A stretch of DNA of 64,000 nucleotides from Pseudoxanthomonas dokdonensis (GCF_001431405.1 NZ_LDJL01000002.1:1-64000), one strand, 5' to 3'. Positions 18,429 to 28,794 are shown, counted from the first letter of the stretch. Numbers and translations are program-made. Notes: generated by a model from the letters alone, not told the origin.

Positions 18429-19685
18429 TCAGCGCGACCAGTGGCCGGCGAGACGTTGGGCAATCACGGCCGGTGCGGCCAGGCTGGCGCCGTGCGCGGC
18501 CAGGGCCAGCGCGGCGCCGGGGTCGTAGCAGCCCTCCTGCGACTGGCCCATCACCAGTGCGCCCTGCCCGGCCAGGCTGGCGGCGGTTCCAACCAGGCCC
18601 TTGTCGCTGCCACTCAGCAGCAGCACGGCACTGTCGGCCGGCGGCAGTTGCAGCAGATCCTCGCGCAGCTCGCCGCCCTCGCGGAAAGACACCGCGCCGT
18701 TGCTGATATCAAGACCGACATCGTTGGGCAGCACGTAGACGTGTGCGGGCTCGGCAGGCTTGCCATGTTCGGCCAGCTGCACCGGCATCTCGGTTACCCG
18801 CGCCAGCTGCTTGACCAGGTTGTCATAGCGGCCGCCATCGAGCTGCAGGTGGATCAACACCGGGCGCACGAAGTCCAGCGGCAGCGCCGCCAGCAGTTTG
18901 CGTACCGCATCGGGACCGCCGATGCCGGCGAACGCGATCACCGCGCCGCTGCAACGGGCGGTTGATGTCGAGACCGGTTCCAGCGGTTCCAGCGACAGCT
19001 CCCACTTGCCGGGCGCGGCAACCGCGGCGGCAGGCGTTTCCGGATGCGTGCTGCCGGCAACCTCGTCCGCGCTCGAAGCCGCATTGATGACTTCCTGCCC
19101 GGCCGGCGCCGGCTCGTCACCGGCGCTGGCCTGGCGCAACCACTGATCGGCATCGACCAGGGTGGTGTTGCCGCGGCTGGCCGGCAGGCTGAAACTGTAG
19201 TCGTCGCTGGGCAGGTCCAGGGCCAGTTCGTGGGCCTCGTCGACATGCACATCGAGCATGGCATCGACATGTTCCTGAGCGGGCTGGCGCGGGCGACCGG
19301 GCTCCAGTGCCGGCAGCGTGTCCTCTTCGCGACCCGGCGGCAACACGTCGGAATGACCGTGCAGCTTGGCCGACAGATGCCGTGCCCAGCGCTGTGCTTC
19401 CCAGCCTTCGCGACGCGCGGCCAGATCGGCCTCGTCGAAAATAACCCGCACGCTGGCGTCGTGCAGCAGCGGTTCCAGCCGCACCAGGGCGTCTTCGATG
19501 GCCGGTTCCAGCGCCACCAGCACCGCCTGCGGCGAGACGTCCTGCAGGGTCTGCAGGTCGATTGCAGCAGGGTCGTCCTCGAGCACGATCTCGGCACCGG
19601 CCTCGTGCAGGGCAAAACGCAGTTGTTCGCGGGCAGTACCCGCGCGGGCCAGCAGCGCTACCCGCTTGCTATCAATCGCGGACAC
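18429..19685 (-). CDS. chpB: ChpB, CheB-type methylesterase homologue with a degenerate active site
   Basis: 418 residues that overlap the end of pilL by 14 bases. Residues 1-110 look like a receiver fold, but the expected phospho-Asp position reads QAVLVALEP. A long Asp/Glu/Pro-rich linker follows. From about residue 245 the CheB domain is recognisable (AVIAFAGIGGPDAVRKLL, RPVLIHLQLDGG, EPAHVYVLPNDVGL, LLLSGSDKGLVG). By my alignment, the catalytic Ser of G-A-S-T-G-G is Gly and the His of VQHM is Gln. The Asp-bearing GMGxDG loop is changed as well. The protein is probably not an active esterase and may be a structural or regulatory member of the array. Confidence 0.8.
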   Translation of the reverse strand: MSAIDSKRVALLARAGTAREQLRFALHEAGAEIVLEDDPAAIDLQTLQDVSPQAVLVALEPAIEDALVRLEPLLHDASVRVIFDEADLAARREGWEAQRWARHLSAKLHGHSDVLPPGREEDTLPALEPGRPRQPAQEHVDAMLDVHVDEAHELALDLPSDDYSFSLPASRGNTTLVDADQWLRQASAGDEPAPAGQEVINAASSADEVAGSTHPETPAAAVAAPGKWELSLEPLEPVSTSTARCSGAVIAFAGIGGPDAVRKLLAALPLDFVRPVLIHLQLDGGRYDNLVKQLARVTEMPVQLAEHGKPAEPAHVYVLPNDVGLDISNGAVSFREGGELREDLLQLPPADSAVLLLSGSDKGLVGTAASLAGQGALVMGQSQEGCYDPGAALALAAHGASLAAPAVIAQRLAGHWSR

Positions 19686-22600
19686 GCGCCATCCCCAGCA
19701 GGTCGTAAACGTTGCGCATCAGGTCCAGCTCCTGGTACGGCTTGCCCATGTAGCGCTGCACGCCGATGTCGAACGCGCGCTGGCGATGCTTGTCACCGGT
19801 ACGCGAGGTGATCATGACGATCGGGACATCCTTGAAGCGCGGGTCGTTCTTCATCGCCGTGGCCAGCTCGTACCCGTCCATGCGCGGCATTTCGATGTCC
19901 AGCAGCATCAGATCCGGGACCCGTTCGTCGAGGCGTTCGAGCGCTTCGACGCCGTCACGGGCCACCATCACTTCCAGGTTGTGGCGCTCCAGCACGCGGC
20001 TGGTGACCTTGCGCATGGTCAGCGAATCGTCGACCACCATCACCAGCGGCACATGACGCTGCTGCAGCGCGGCGCTGGGGCCGGTCGGCTGCTGCGGCGC
20101 GGCCAGGTGGCGGCGGACCAGCGGAGCGACGTCGAGGATGACCACGATGCTGCCGTCGCCGGTGATGGTGGCGCCATAGATGCCGGGAATCGAGGCAATC
20201 TGCGGACCAACCGGCTTGACCACGATTTCGCGGTTGCCGAGCACCGCATCGACCGCGACGGCGGCTCGCAGTTCGCCGGCGCGTACCAGCAACAGTGGTA
20301 CCTGCGGCTGGCCTTCGGCGCGTGCTGGCGGATGCCCGACCAGGCCACCGAGGTTGTACAGGGTGTAATCCTCGCCGGCGTAGTGGTAGACGCCGCCGTC
20401 GGCTTCGAAACGTTCGCGGCTGATCCGGCCGATACCGCTGACCGCGGCGACCGGCACCGCGAACTGGGTGTCGCCGATCTGCACGAACACCGCCTGGGTG
20501 ACCGCCAGCGTCTGCGGCAGGCGCAGGGTGAAGGTCGCGCCCTGGCCGGGATTGGAGCGGATGTCGAGCGAACCGCCAAGCTGGCGGACTTCGTTGTGGA
20601 CCACGTCCATGCCCACGCCGCGGCCGGCCAGCTGGCTGACCTTGTCGTAGGTGCTGAAGCCGGACTCGAGGATCATCCGGTCCAGGTCAACGTCGGCCAG
20701 TTGCACGCCGGGCTGCAGCAGACCGCGCTGTTCGGCGCGCTTGCGGATGGCATCGCGGTTGAGGCCGGCACCGTCGTCGGTGACTTCCAGCACCATTTCC
20801 GAGCCTTCGCGGCGCAGCGTAACCTGGACGTTGCCTTCGGCCGGCTTGCCGGCGGCGCGCCTGGCCTGCGGTGTTTCCAGCCCGTGCGCGACCGAGTTGC
20901 GCATCAGGTGTTCCAGCGGCGCGGTCATCCGCTCCAGCACGTTGCGGTCCATTTCGCCGTGGGTACCGGACAACTGCAGCTTGACCTGCTTGCCGGTATC
21001 GGAGGCGGCCTGGCGCAGGACCCGGCGCAGGCGCGGCACGATGCCTTCGAACGGCACCATGCGCGCACGCATCAGGCCATCCTGCAGTTCGGAGCTGACG
21101 CGCGACTGCTGATGCAGCAAGCCGTCGTACTGGCGCGCGAGCTCGTCCAGCACGCCCTGCAGGCCGGTCAAGTCGGCGGCCGACTCGGCCAGCGCGCGGC
21201 TGAGCTGTTGCAGGGTCGAGAAACGGTCCAGTTCCAGCGGATCGAAGGTGGCATCGGGTTTTTCATGCTCGCGCTGGTAGCGGGCGACGATCTGCGCCTC
21301 GGTTTCCAGATCCAGACGCCGCAGCTGATCGTGCAGACGCGTGTTGGTGCGGTCCAGTTCGGACATCGCGCCACGGAAAGCACCCAGCTGCTGCTCGAGG
21401 CGGGCACGGTAGATCGCCACTTCGCCGGCGTGGTTGACCAGCTGGTCGAGCAGATCCGAACGAACCCGGACCTGTTCCTGCTGGCTGCTGGGGAAGAATT
21501 CCTCGTCCTGGCCGAAGTCGGTCTCCACCGGCGCCGACAGCGGTGCCAGTTTGCGTTCGGCGTCGGCCTGGGCGGCAGCCGGGCCGGCCTCGGGCAACGG
21601 CGCGACCGGTGCATCCAGACCGCGCGCGTGGGCATTGAACTCGGCCACCATTCCGGCCGGGATGTGCGCGGCCCGCTGGCTGCTGACCCGGCCCACCATC
21701 CCGTGCAGTGCGTCGAAACCGCGTTCCATCAACTGCATGGCGCGCGGATCGAGCTGGATGCGGTCGCCGACGATGGCCTCCAGCATCGACTCGATGGCAT
21801 GGCCGAGGTCGCCGATGGAATGGATGCCGGCCATGCGCGCACCACCCTTCAGGGTGTGCAGATCGCGTTGCAGGCTGGTCAGCAGGGCACGGTCATCGGG
21901 GGTCTCGCTGAGCTGGGCCAGCAAGCCATCGGAATGATCCAGCAGGTCGTTGCCTTCTTCGACGAAGATGTCGACCAGTTCCAGATCCAGTCCGCTGGTA
22001 TCCAGTGCGTCGTCGCCGTTGTCGGTTGCGTCGTCGTGCCCGGACTCGTCGAGATCGCGCGGTTCCCCGGCGTTCGCCTCGTCGATATCGTCGCTGTCCG
22101 TTGCCATCATCGGCTCGACGCCGGCATCGCCGACGGCAGTAACCGATGTTGATGCGTCGTCTGGGCTGGAATCGACGTCCGCATCGACACCGGCCAGCTC
22201 ATCGCTGACAGCCGCTTCGGCTTCGATGTCCGCTTCGATATCAGCGCCGGTCTCTACGTCAGCCTGCTCTACGTCAGCCTGCTCTACATCAGCCTGCTGC
22301 TGTACGTCGGATTGCTCCTCGACCGCTGCTTCTTCCACCGCGGATTGTCCGGCCGCTTGCGTGCTTTCCGCTTCCGCGGCCTGCAGGTCGGCAGCACCGT
22401 CCATTCCAGCATCGGCGAGCAACGCGGTGTCGCCCGCCGCGTCGGTATCGGTATCGGTATCGGTATCGGTGTCGGTATCGGTGTCGATGCCGGTAGCGGC
22501 AGCCGGCATCCAGTCCGTCGTTTCCAGCAGCTCCGGCGGTGCCTGTTCGCCGAGGTCCGCGTCGGCCAGCACGCGGCTGTCATCGTCGCCGTCAGCCACT

Positions 22601-25600
22601 GCCTCATCCTGCAGCGACGGCACCTCGTCGGCATCGGTCGGCTCGACAGGCGCGGTGTCGCCGTCCAGGGTGATTTCCTCGATGTCGAGATCTGCGCCCG
22701 GATCGGCCCAGGCCGGGGCCTGATCCGATGTTTGGGTGTCGGAGTCCAGCTCAAGCGTGATCAGGTCGGCATCGGCATCGGTGCTCCGTTCGACAACCAT
22801 CCGATCGTCGACCAGATCAGCGCCGGTGGATGCGGGGTCGCTTTCGGCGTCGGCCGCGATGTCGCTGATCGCCGGTTCAAAGCCGTCGGCGTCCTGCGCG
22901 GGCGGCTGCTCGACTGGCGGCTGCTCGACTGGCGGTTGTTCGGCCGGGGGTTCCTGCGCCGGCGGTTCTTCGGCCGGGGGTTCCTGCACCGGTGGTTGCT
23001 CGGCCGGCGGCTCCTCCATCGGTGGTTCCTGCGCAGGGGTTTCCTGCATCCAGGATTCGCTGGCATCCGCGCTTGCGGCCGCGTCATCATCCGACCGCGA
23101 TTGCGATGGCATTTCCGGCGCCGTGGCTTCGCCACCGGTGTTGTCGTCAAGGCCTTCGCGCAGGGCATCGGCCAGCGGTGCGGCGCTCAATCCGGCGGCA
23201 GCTGCTGCCTGTTCGCCGTCGGCGATGATTGACGAATGCGCGCGCGGGGTGAAGGTGTATTCGACTTCGAAATAATTGACCGGGTTGGCTGGCGCCGGCG
23301 GTGCTGTACCTTCGCCCAGATACTGGCTGAGATCGTGGACCTGCAGCGTCGGTTCCGCCGCCGCATCGATGCTGGCGTCTTCGGTGCCGGCCAGGCCGCC
23401 GACATAGCTGCCCTGCTGGGCGCTGTTGACCAGCTGCGAATGACGCGCTTCGGGCAGTCGATCCTTCAGCGCCGCCAGCCGTGCCGACAGATCGGCGAAC
23501 ACCGGCACCCGCGGCATCGGCCGCTGCAGGGCGGCAATCGTGTCCTGGATGGCCTGCACCACGTCGCCGAGCGCGGCCACGCCATCGGCATCGGCGCTGG
23601 CCGATTGCGCCAGCAGGCGCTTGACGTATTGTTCGGCCGGGTTGGTGACCTCGGTGATCTCCGGAACATCGGCCATCGCGAATGCACCATTCATGGTGTG
23701 CAGCGCGCGCAGCAGTGCGTCGTCGACCGTCGCATCAGCGTCGGCCCGGGCCAGCCAGGCCTGCACGGTGCGCAGGTGGGTGGCGACTTCGACCTCGAGG
23801 ATTTCGCGCAGCACGGCGTCGACCGACGCCGGCGTGCCTTCCGTGCTCTCCTGCCATGCGGAAGCCGGTTCGATCTCGTCTTCGTCCCAGGCGACGGCGG
23901 GAATCTCGTCTTCCAGCTCCAGCGCCGGTTCGCTGTCGAATGCCGCTGGCGGTGCCGGCTGGTAGCTGGCTTCCTCACCGGCGGCGAGCTGGTCGGCAAC
24001 CTGCTTGAGTCCTTCAAGGTCAGCGCTGATCGTGCCTTCGCCGCGCAGGGCGGCGTTGAGCTGCGGCAACACGTCGCAGGACTGCTCGAGCAATACCACC
24101 ACCGCCTCGCTCGGCGGCCGCGAGCCGTCCAGCACGCGGTTGAGCATGTTCTCGACTTTCCAGCTGAACTCGCCCAGCGTCTTCGCGCCGACCAGCCGGC
24201 CACTGCCCTTGAGGGTATGGAACACCCGGCGGATCGGGCGCAGGCGCTCCAGATCCTCGGGCGCGCTGCGCCAGTTCGGCAGCATCCGCTGCAGGTTGAC
24301 GATCTCCTCGTCGAATTCCTCCAGGAACACCTCGCGGATTTCGTCGTCGATGTCGCCGGATTCGGAATCAAAGCCATCGACGCCACCGACCGCTGCGCCC
24401 TGGCGGGTCGGCGCCGCGACCACCGGCGTGGCATCGGCGACCGTGGTGGCCGCTTCGGCCATATGGCCTGCGGCCGCTTCCTGGCCTTCGAATTCGAGCG
24501 GCTGCAATGACAATGCATCGGCGGCCGTCTTGGCTTCCTGCAGCGCTGGCGGCATGGCCTCGGCTGGACTGGCGGCCACGTCCGGCGCCGGCTGCCCGGC
24601 TTCCTCGAAGCCAATCGGATCGAACGGATGGCTGCTGGCATCGGCGACCGGCGTTTCGCTGCTCGCCGGCTGCGCGTGATCCGCGGCATCGTTGGCCGGC
24701 GGGATGTCCGGGATTGCCGGGACGTCGACCATCGGGTCCGCCACCGACGGGGTGAACAGTTCTTCGTCTGGCAACGGCCAGTAGCGCAGCGTTTCCAGGC
24801 TGTTGCGGGTGATCTCGAGGATCTCCTCGCGGTTGGGCCGGCGTTCGCGCAGGGCTTCCAGGTAGTACTCGAGGCTGGCCATCGCGTCGGCCAGGGTGTC
24901 CAGCTGCTGGCCACCGGGGATGCGTTTCTTGTTGATCAGCTCGCTGCCGACATAGCGGCGCACGCCGACCAGGTAATCGGCGGCTTGCCCCAGCTCCAGC
25001 ATGCGCAGCGCACCGGACACTTCGTCCAGCAGGCGCGGCACGTCAGCCAGTTGTTCGTGGCTCCAGTTGGTCTCGATGAAGGCGACGAACTTCTCGCGCG
25101 CGGCGGCGAAATTGTTGATCGCCTCCTGCGCCAGCACCTCGACCGTGGCCTGCGATTCGGCGGCACTGCCGGATTCGACATGGCTGGCGTCTGCATGGCC
25201 CAGGCGGGCGACCTGATCATCCAGCGAGGCATCGACATAAAGCAGCGCGCCGGCGATATCCAGCAACGTGTCTTCATTGGCGGCGCGGCGGCCTTCGGCG
25301 ACATCGCGCAAGGTGTCACGCTGCTGCAGGACCACGCCGCGGGCGACGCCCAGCCCCATCATGCCGAGGGTATCGGCGACGTTGCCCAGTTCGGTGACCT
25401 GGCCGTGCAGCTGGGCCGCATCGGCGCTGGTGCGCAGGTGCAGGTCGAGTGCGTCCTTGACCCGCAGCAGCTCTTCCTTGACCGCGCTGCCAACGGTGTC
25501 CAGCAGGGCGCGGTTGCGCCCGCTCAGGCTGCCGCGGGCATGGTCGATTTCCTCTTCGGTCGGCGCATCCTGCTCGGGCGCGCCGGCCGGGAACAGCATG

Positions 25601-26016
25601 TTTTCGTTGAGCCCGGCGGCGCCGCGCGCATCGCGGATTTCGTTGAGCAGCGGCAACAGCACGATCGGGATGTCGCGATGACCGTCCTGCAACCGTTCCA
25701 GGTAATCGGGCAACAGCACCGCGCCGCGCATCAGTACCGCGCAGGCGGCGTCGACGTCTTCCACCTGCTGTTCCTGCAGCGCCTGCGCCAGCAGTTCCAG
25801 CTCCTCGGCGACCATCGCCGGCGCATACAGCTCGACCATCCGCAGGGTGCCCTGCACCTGGTGCAGGTAGCCACTGCAGAAACGCATGCGACTGGTGTCG
25901 GCGGGTTCTTCGACAAAGGCTTCGATTTCGTTGCGCACCTGGCGCAGCGATTCATCCAGCTCCGGTTTGACCCAGCCCAGCACGGCATGGCTCATCGCTT
26001 CGCGCAGCGCACTCAT
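19672..26016 (-). CDS. pilL: PilL (ChpA-type) hybrid chemotaxis kinase with several Hpt domains and a receiver
   Basis: 2114 residues. Hpt-like modules are visible with HQVQG (about residue 51), HTLKG (about 600), HTMNG (about 772) and HTLKGG (about 1387); further N-terminal helical modules near 210 and 330 lack an obvious His. Between residues 990 and 1240 lies an acidic Pro-rich linker. The CheA core follows: dimerisation helices, an ATPase domain with VTDDGAGLNRDA (near 1747) and GRGVGMDVVHNEV, and a CheW domain. A C-terminal receiver has the acceptor in MLLDIEMPRMDGYE (near 2040). It is the histidine kinase of the type IV pilus Chp pathway. AAGGTG precedes the ATG. Confidence 0.94.
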   Translation of the reverse strand: MSALREAMSHAVLGWVKPELDESLRQVRNEIEAFVEEPADTSRMRFCSGYLHQVQGTLRMVELYAPAMVAEELELLAQALQEQQVEDVDAACAVLMRGAVLLPDYLERLQDGHRDIPIVLLPLLNEIRDARGAAGLNENMLFPAGAPEQDAPTEEEIDHARGSLSGRNRALLDTVGSAVKEELLRVKDALDLHLRTSADAAQLHGQVTELGNVADTLGMMGLGVARGVVLQQRDTLRDVAEGRRAANEDTLLDIAGALLYVDASLDDQVARLGHADASHVESGSAAESQATVEVLAQEAINNFAAAREKFVAFIETNWSHEQLADVPRLLDEVSGALRMLELGQAADYLVGVRRYVGSELINKKRIPGGQQLDTLADAMASLEYYLEALRERRPNREEILEITRNSLETLRYWPLPDEELFTPSVADPMVDVPAIPDIPPANDAADHAQPASSETPVADASSHPFDPIGFEEAGQPAPDVAASPAEAMPPALQEAKTAADALSLQPLEFEGQEAAAGHMAEAATTVADATPVVAAPTRQGAAVGGVDGFDSESGDIDDEIREVFLEEFDEEIVNLQRMLPNWRSAPEDLERLRPIRRVFHTLKGSGRLVGAKTLGEFSWKVENMLNRVLDGSRPPSEAVVVLLEQSCDVLPQLNAALRGEGTISADLEGLKQVADQLAAGEEASYQPAPPAAFDSEPALELEDEIPAVAWDEDEIEPASAWQESTEGTPASVDAVLREILEVEVATHLRTVQAWLARADADATVDDALLRALHTMNGAFAMADVPEITEVTNPAEQYVKRLLAQSASADADGVAALGDVVQAIQDTIAALQRPMPRVPVFADLSARLAALKDRLPEARHSQLVNSAQQGSYVGGLAGTEDASIDAAAEPTLQVHDLSQYLGEGTAPPAPANPVNYFEVEYTFTPRAHSSIIADGEQAAAAAGLSAAPLADALREGLDDNTGGEATAPEMPSQSRSDDDAAASADASESWMQETPAQEPPMEEPPAEQPPVQEPPAEEPPAQEPPAEQPPVEQPPVEQPPAQDADGFEPAISDIAADAESDPASTGADLVDDRMVVERSTDADADLITLELDSDTQTSDQAPAWADPGADLDIEEITLDGDTAPVEPTDADEVPSLQDEAVADGDDDSRVLADADLGEQAPPELLETTDWMPAAATGIDTDTDTDTDTDTDTDAAGDTALLADAGMDGAADLQAAEAESTQAAGQSAVEEAAVEEQSDVQQQADVEQADVEQADVETGADIEADIEAEAAVSDELAGVDADVDSSPDDASTSVTAVGDAGVEPMMATDSDDIDEANAGEPRDLDESGHDDATDNGDDALDTSGLDLELVDIFVEEGNDLLDHSDGLLAQLSETPDDRALLTSLQRDLHTLKGGARMAGIHSIGDLGHAIESMLEAIVGDRIQLDPRAMQLMERGFDALHGMVGRVSSQRAAHIPAGMVAEFNAHARGLDAPVAPLPEAGPAAAQADAERKLAPLSAPVETDFGQDEEFFPSSQQEQVRVRSDLLDQLVNHAGEVAIYRARLEQQLGAFRGAMSELDRTNTRLHDQLRRLDLETEAQIVARYQREHEKPDATFDPLELDRFSTLQQLSRALAESAADLTGLQGVLDELARQYDGLLHQQSRVSSELQDGLMRARMVPFEGIVPRLRRVLRQAASDTGKQVKLQLSGTHGEMDRNVLERMTAPLEHLMRNSVAHGLETPQARRAAGKPAEGNVQVTLRREGSEMVLEVTDDGAGLNRDAIRKRAEQRGLLQPGVQLADVDLDRMILESGFSTYDKVSQLAGRGVGMDVVHNEVRQLGGSLDIRSNPGQGATFTLRLPQTLAVTQAVFVQIGDTQFAVPVAAVSGIGRISRERFEADGGVYHYAGEDYTLYNLGGLVGHPPARAEGQPQVPLLLVRAGELRAAVAVDAVLGNREIVVKPVGPQIASIPGIYGATITGDGSIVVILDVAPLVRRHLAAPQQPTGPSAALQQRHVPLVMVVDDSLTMRKVTSRVLERHNLEVMVARDGVEALERLDERVPDLMLLDIEMPRMDGYELATAMKNDPRFKDVPIVMITSRTGDKHRQRAFDIGVQRYMGKPYQELDLMRNVYDLLGMARVRD
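22442..22487 (-). repeat. Hexanucleotide tandem repeat inside pilL (Asp-Thr repeat)
   Basis: About eight copies of GGTATC/GGTGTC on the plus strand, read in pilL as GAT/GAC-ACC and encoding an Asp-Thr run at about residues 1177-1192. The unit length of six keeps the frame when copy number changes. It lies in the acidic linker between Hpt modules. Confidence 0.85.
22897..23038 (-). repeat. Pro-Pro-Glu/Gln coding repeat inside pilL
   Basis: Imperfect 15-21-base units encode repeated EEPPAEQPPVQ-like segments at roughly residues 993-1040 of PilL, likely a rigid extended spacer. Units vary between EEPPA, QEPPA and EQPPV, so the array is degenerate and not freshly expanded. A shorter QADVE repeat follows nearer the core. 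Confidence 0.75.
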
Positions 26017-26099
26017 GGGTTCACCTTGCCGCGAAGTAGGGTCGTCGCCGGTGGCGACGATGGCTGGGAAATACGTGCGTTCATCCGTAATGCCCGTCC

Positions 26100-28139
26100 T
26101 CAGCCTGGCAGTTTGAAGTCAGCGACCGAGCGACGCAGGTCGGCGGCCAGCTGGGCAAGGTGACCGATTGACTCGGCGGTCTGGCCGGCGCCCAGCGAGG
26201 TCTGCGAGGTAATCTGCCGGATCACGCCCATGGTCTGGGTGATGTCGGTCGCCGCCGACGACTGTTGCTGGGCGGCGCCGGAGATGTTCTTGATCAGTTC
26301 GTTCAAGTCGCTGGACACGCGCTCGATTTCGCCCAGCGCGGTGCCTGCGTCCTCGGCCAGGCGTGCACCGGACACCACTTCGGCGGTGGTCTGTTCCATC
26401 GAGCTGACCGCTTCGTTGGTATCGGCCTGAATCGTCTGCACCAGCGATTCGATGCGGCGGGTGGCACCGGAGGTACGTTCGGCCAGTCGCTGCACTTCGT
26501 CGGCCACGACCGCGAAACCGCGACCGGCCTCGCCCGCCGAAGCAGCCTGCACGGCGGCGTTCAACGCCAGGATGTTGGTCTGTTCGGAAATGTCGTTGAT
26601 CAGTTCCACCACCGAGCCGATTTCCTGCGAGGACTCGCCCAGGCGCTTGATGCGCTTGGAGGTTTCCTGGATCTGGTCGCGGATCTGGTCCATGCCGCGG
26701 ATCGTCTCGCGGACCACGCCGGCGCCTTCGGTGGCGATCAGCACCGACTTCTGCGCCACTTCCGCCGACTCGGTGGAGTTGCGCGAGACCTGGTCGATGC
26801 TGACCGCGATTTCGTTGATGCGCTCCGAAGCCGTGTTGATCTGGTCGGACTGGTGGCCGGCCGCTTCGGCCAGCTGCAGCGCGGTCGCCTGGGTTTCCTG
26901 GGTCGAGGCCGCGACCTGCACCGAGGTGTCGTTGATCGTGGTGACCAGGTTGCGCAGCTCATCGACGGCGTAGTTGATGGCGTCTGCGATGGCGCCGGTC
27001 ATGTCCTCGGTCACCGAGGCCTTGACCGTCAGATCGCCTTCACCGAGTGAGCTGATTTCGTCCAGCAGCCGCATGATCGCCTGCTGGTTGCGGCTGTTGA
27101 ACTCGACCTGGGCCTGGTAGCGGACTTCCTGTTCGCGCTGGCGGCTGCGGTACAGGCTGTACAACAAGCCGATGATCGACACCAGCAGCAGTACGCCGGA
27201 GCCGACCGACAGCCAGAAATTCGGGAACAGGCGGGTATCGCGCACCGAGCCGAAAGCCGAGAACGCCTGGAACAGCTTGCTGCTGTCTTCCAGCATGCGG
27301 GTCGAGCCGTCGGTGAGCGCGGCAGCGGCCGACTGCGCGGCAAACAGATCCCTGGAGGTGCCGAGGATGGCGTCCAGATCCTTCTTCATCGCTTCCCACA
27401 GGGTCTGCGACTGGGCCAGTGCCTGCAGCGCGGCCGGGTTGCGCACGGCGGCGATGCCCATTGCCTCGTTGCCATCGCGCAGGCCGTCCATCACCTGGCC
27501 AAACACCACCGCGTCGCGGCCCAGCGCGTCGCCGGCGGTAACCGCACCGACGCCACCGGCGCGGATTTCAGTGACCCGGCGGGCCATCGTCGATGCCAGC
27601 ACCACCTGCTGCAGTGCGCTGTAGATTTGCGAGGCCGGCGCGCCGCTGGCGGACATCGCGCGCACCACTTCGTTGAGCTGTGCCTGCAGCTGCGGCACCT
27701 GGTTGGCAAAACGGTTGGCGTTGCCGGACAGCGCCAGCACCGCCGATTCACTGGCGATGATCTGATCAGCGCTCTTGCTCAGCGGCGCCCAGGTCGCGCC
27801 GAGCTGGTTGAGCGGGCCGGCGATGGCCGCTTCGTTGCCAAACCGGCTGCGCAGTTCGGCAACGGTGGAGTCAATCTGCTGCTTGGTGGTCTTGAATTCC
27901 TTGAAAGTCTCGGGATTGCCAGCCACCGCCTCCCTGGCCTGGTTGGCCAGCTGCTGCGACAGCACGCGCATGTCCGAAGCGCCGGTGCTGGCGCCGGCCA
28001 GGCGGCTGCCCTGCCAGGTCGCGACACCGGTGTTGGCACCGAACACGATGACCGACAATGCCAACAGAACCAGCCAGAAGGTGCTTCCGAAGCTGCTGAC
28101 TTTGGCAGCTGTTGGAGAATCCGTGGAAGTACTCATCAT
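26100..28139 (-). CDS. pilJ: PilJ, methyl-accepting chemotaxis protein for type IV pili
   Basis: 679 residues. The first membrane helix is near residues 18-38 ([20 protein letters not shown]). A periplasmic region of about 260 residues resembles a duplicated PilJ sensor, and the second helix is near 305-328 ([20 protein letters not shown]). HAMP and the cytoplasmic signalling helices follow, with the hairpin tip [20 protein letters not shown] and [15 protein letters not shown]. PilJ detects surface or pilus-subunit cues and controls PilL. It ends 83 bases before pilL. The ATG at 28139 is followed directly by another ATG, and either may be used. Confidence 0.95.
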   Translation of the reverse strand: MMSTSTDSPTAAKVSSFGSTFWLVLLALSVIVFGANTGVATWQGSRLAGASTGASDMRVLSQQLANQAREAVAGNPETFKEFKTTKQQIDSTVAELRSRFGNEAAIAGPLNQLGATWAPLSKSADQIIASESAVLALSGNANRFANQVPQLQAQLNEVVRAMSASGAPASQIYSALQQVVLASTMARRVTEIRAGGVGAVTAGDALGRDAVVFGQVMDGLRDGNEAMGIAAVRNPAALQALAQSQTLWEAMKKDLDAILGTSRDLFAAQSAAAALTDGSTRMLEDSSKLFQAFSAFGSVRDTRLFPNFWLSVGSGVLLLVSIIGLLYSLYRSRQREQEVRYQAQVEFNSRNQQAIMRLLDEISSLGEGDLTVKASVTEDMTGAIADAINYAVDELRNLVTTINDTSVQVAASTQETQATALQLAEAAGHQSDQINTASERINEIAVSIDQVSRNSTESAEVAQKSVLIATEGAGVVRETIRGMDQIRDQIQETSKRIKRLGESSQEIGSVVELINDISEQTNILALNAAVQAASAGEAGRGFAVVADEVQRLAERTSGATRRIESLVQTIQADTNEAVSSMEQTTAEVVSGARLAEDAGTALGEIERVSSDLNELIKNISGAAQQQSSAATDITQTMGVIRQITSQTSLGAGQTAESIGHLAQLAADLRRSVADFKLPG

Positions 28140-28191
28140 TCAACCCCTGAAAAAATTTTGAATTCCGTGCCTGGTGCGTGAAATGCACGCG

Positions 28192-28776
28192 TCAGCCGGC
28201 GGCCTGTCTGAATTCCGGCGTCCTGGCCAGCAAGGAAAGCGAGAACACACCCCAGTCGTGTTCGTCACTGTGGAACGCGCTGTCGATGAAGTTGGCGTAG
28301 CGACCTTCGGCCAGGCTGCCCGGCTCGGTGCGCTGGCTGTGCAGGAAGCTGCGCTGGCCATACAGCTCGTCGATGGTCAGAGCGACGTCACCGCCGGCCT
28401 GGCGCATGACCAGCACCCGCTGGCCCTCATGCAGCACGGTGCGCTCGCCCTCGAGGAACTGCTTGAGGTCGACCACCGGGAACAGGTTGCCACGCAGGTT
28501 GCCGATGCCCAGCAGCCACGGCTGCGCCCCCGGTACCGGGGTCATCGGCGGCAACGCCACGATTTCCACCACTTCGGCGAAATTGGATGCCAGCCGGCGC
28601 TGGCCGACCCGGTAGCCGACCCCGCGCCACTGGTCCGGCGCGGCTTCCTGCGCCGGCAGCACGACCGCGTGCTGCAGGCTGCGGCGCTCGTACTCGGCAA
28701 GGATGTCGAACGGCGTGCGGATCGGGTTCGCTTCAACGCCTGCGCGGCTGCGATCGATTGTGGATGGACCTGTCAT
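28192..28776 (-). CDS. pilI: PilI, CheW-like coupling protein
   Basis: 194 residues, a single CheW domain. The PilI N-terminus TPFDILAEYERRSLQH precedes the domain, which includes RVGQRRLASNFAEVVEIVALP and WLLGIGNLRGNLFPVVDLKQFL. It physically links PilJ receptors to the PilL kinase. It starts 18 bases after pilG and precedes pilJ by 52 bases. pilH, which sits between pilG and pilI in Pseudomonas, is absent here. Confidence 0.93.
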   Translation of the reverse strand: MTGPSTIDRSRAGVEANPIRTPFDILAEYERRSLQHAVVLPAQEAAPDQWRGVGYRVGQRRLASNFAEVVEIVALPPMTPVPGAQPWLLGIGNLRGNLFPVVDLKQFLEGERTVLHEGQRVLVMRQAGGDVALTIDELYGQRSFLHSQRTEPGSLAEGRYANFIDSAFHSDEHDWGVFSLSLLARTPEFRQAAG

Positions 28777-28794
28777 GACTGTCGCCCCCCGCGA

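Noticed and set aside
19366-22152. A 928-codon open frame on the plus strand opposite pilL and chpB
   Set aside because: It has His/Gln/Arg-rich low-information sequence, while the minus strand has recognisable CheA, Hpt and receiver motifs.
22290-23060. Possible tandem array or CRISPR-like repeat
   Set aside because: The repeats are in frame, of 6-21 bases and degenerate. They encode linker residues of PilL, with no spacers and no cas genes.
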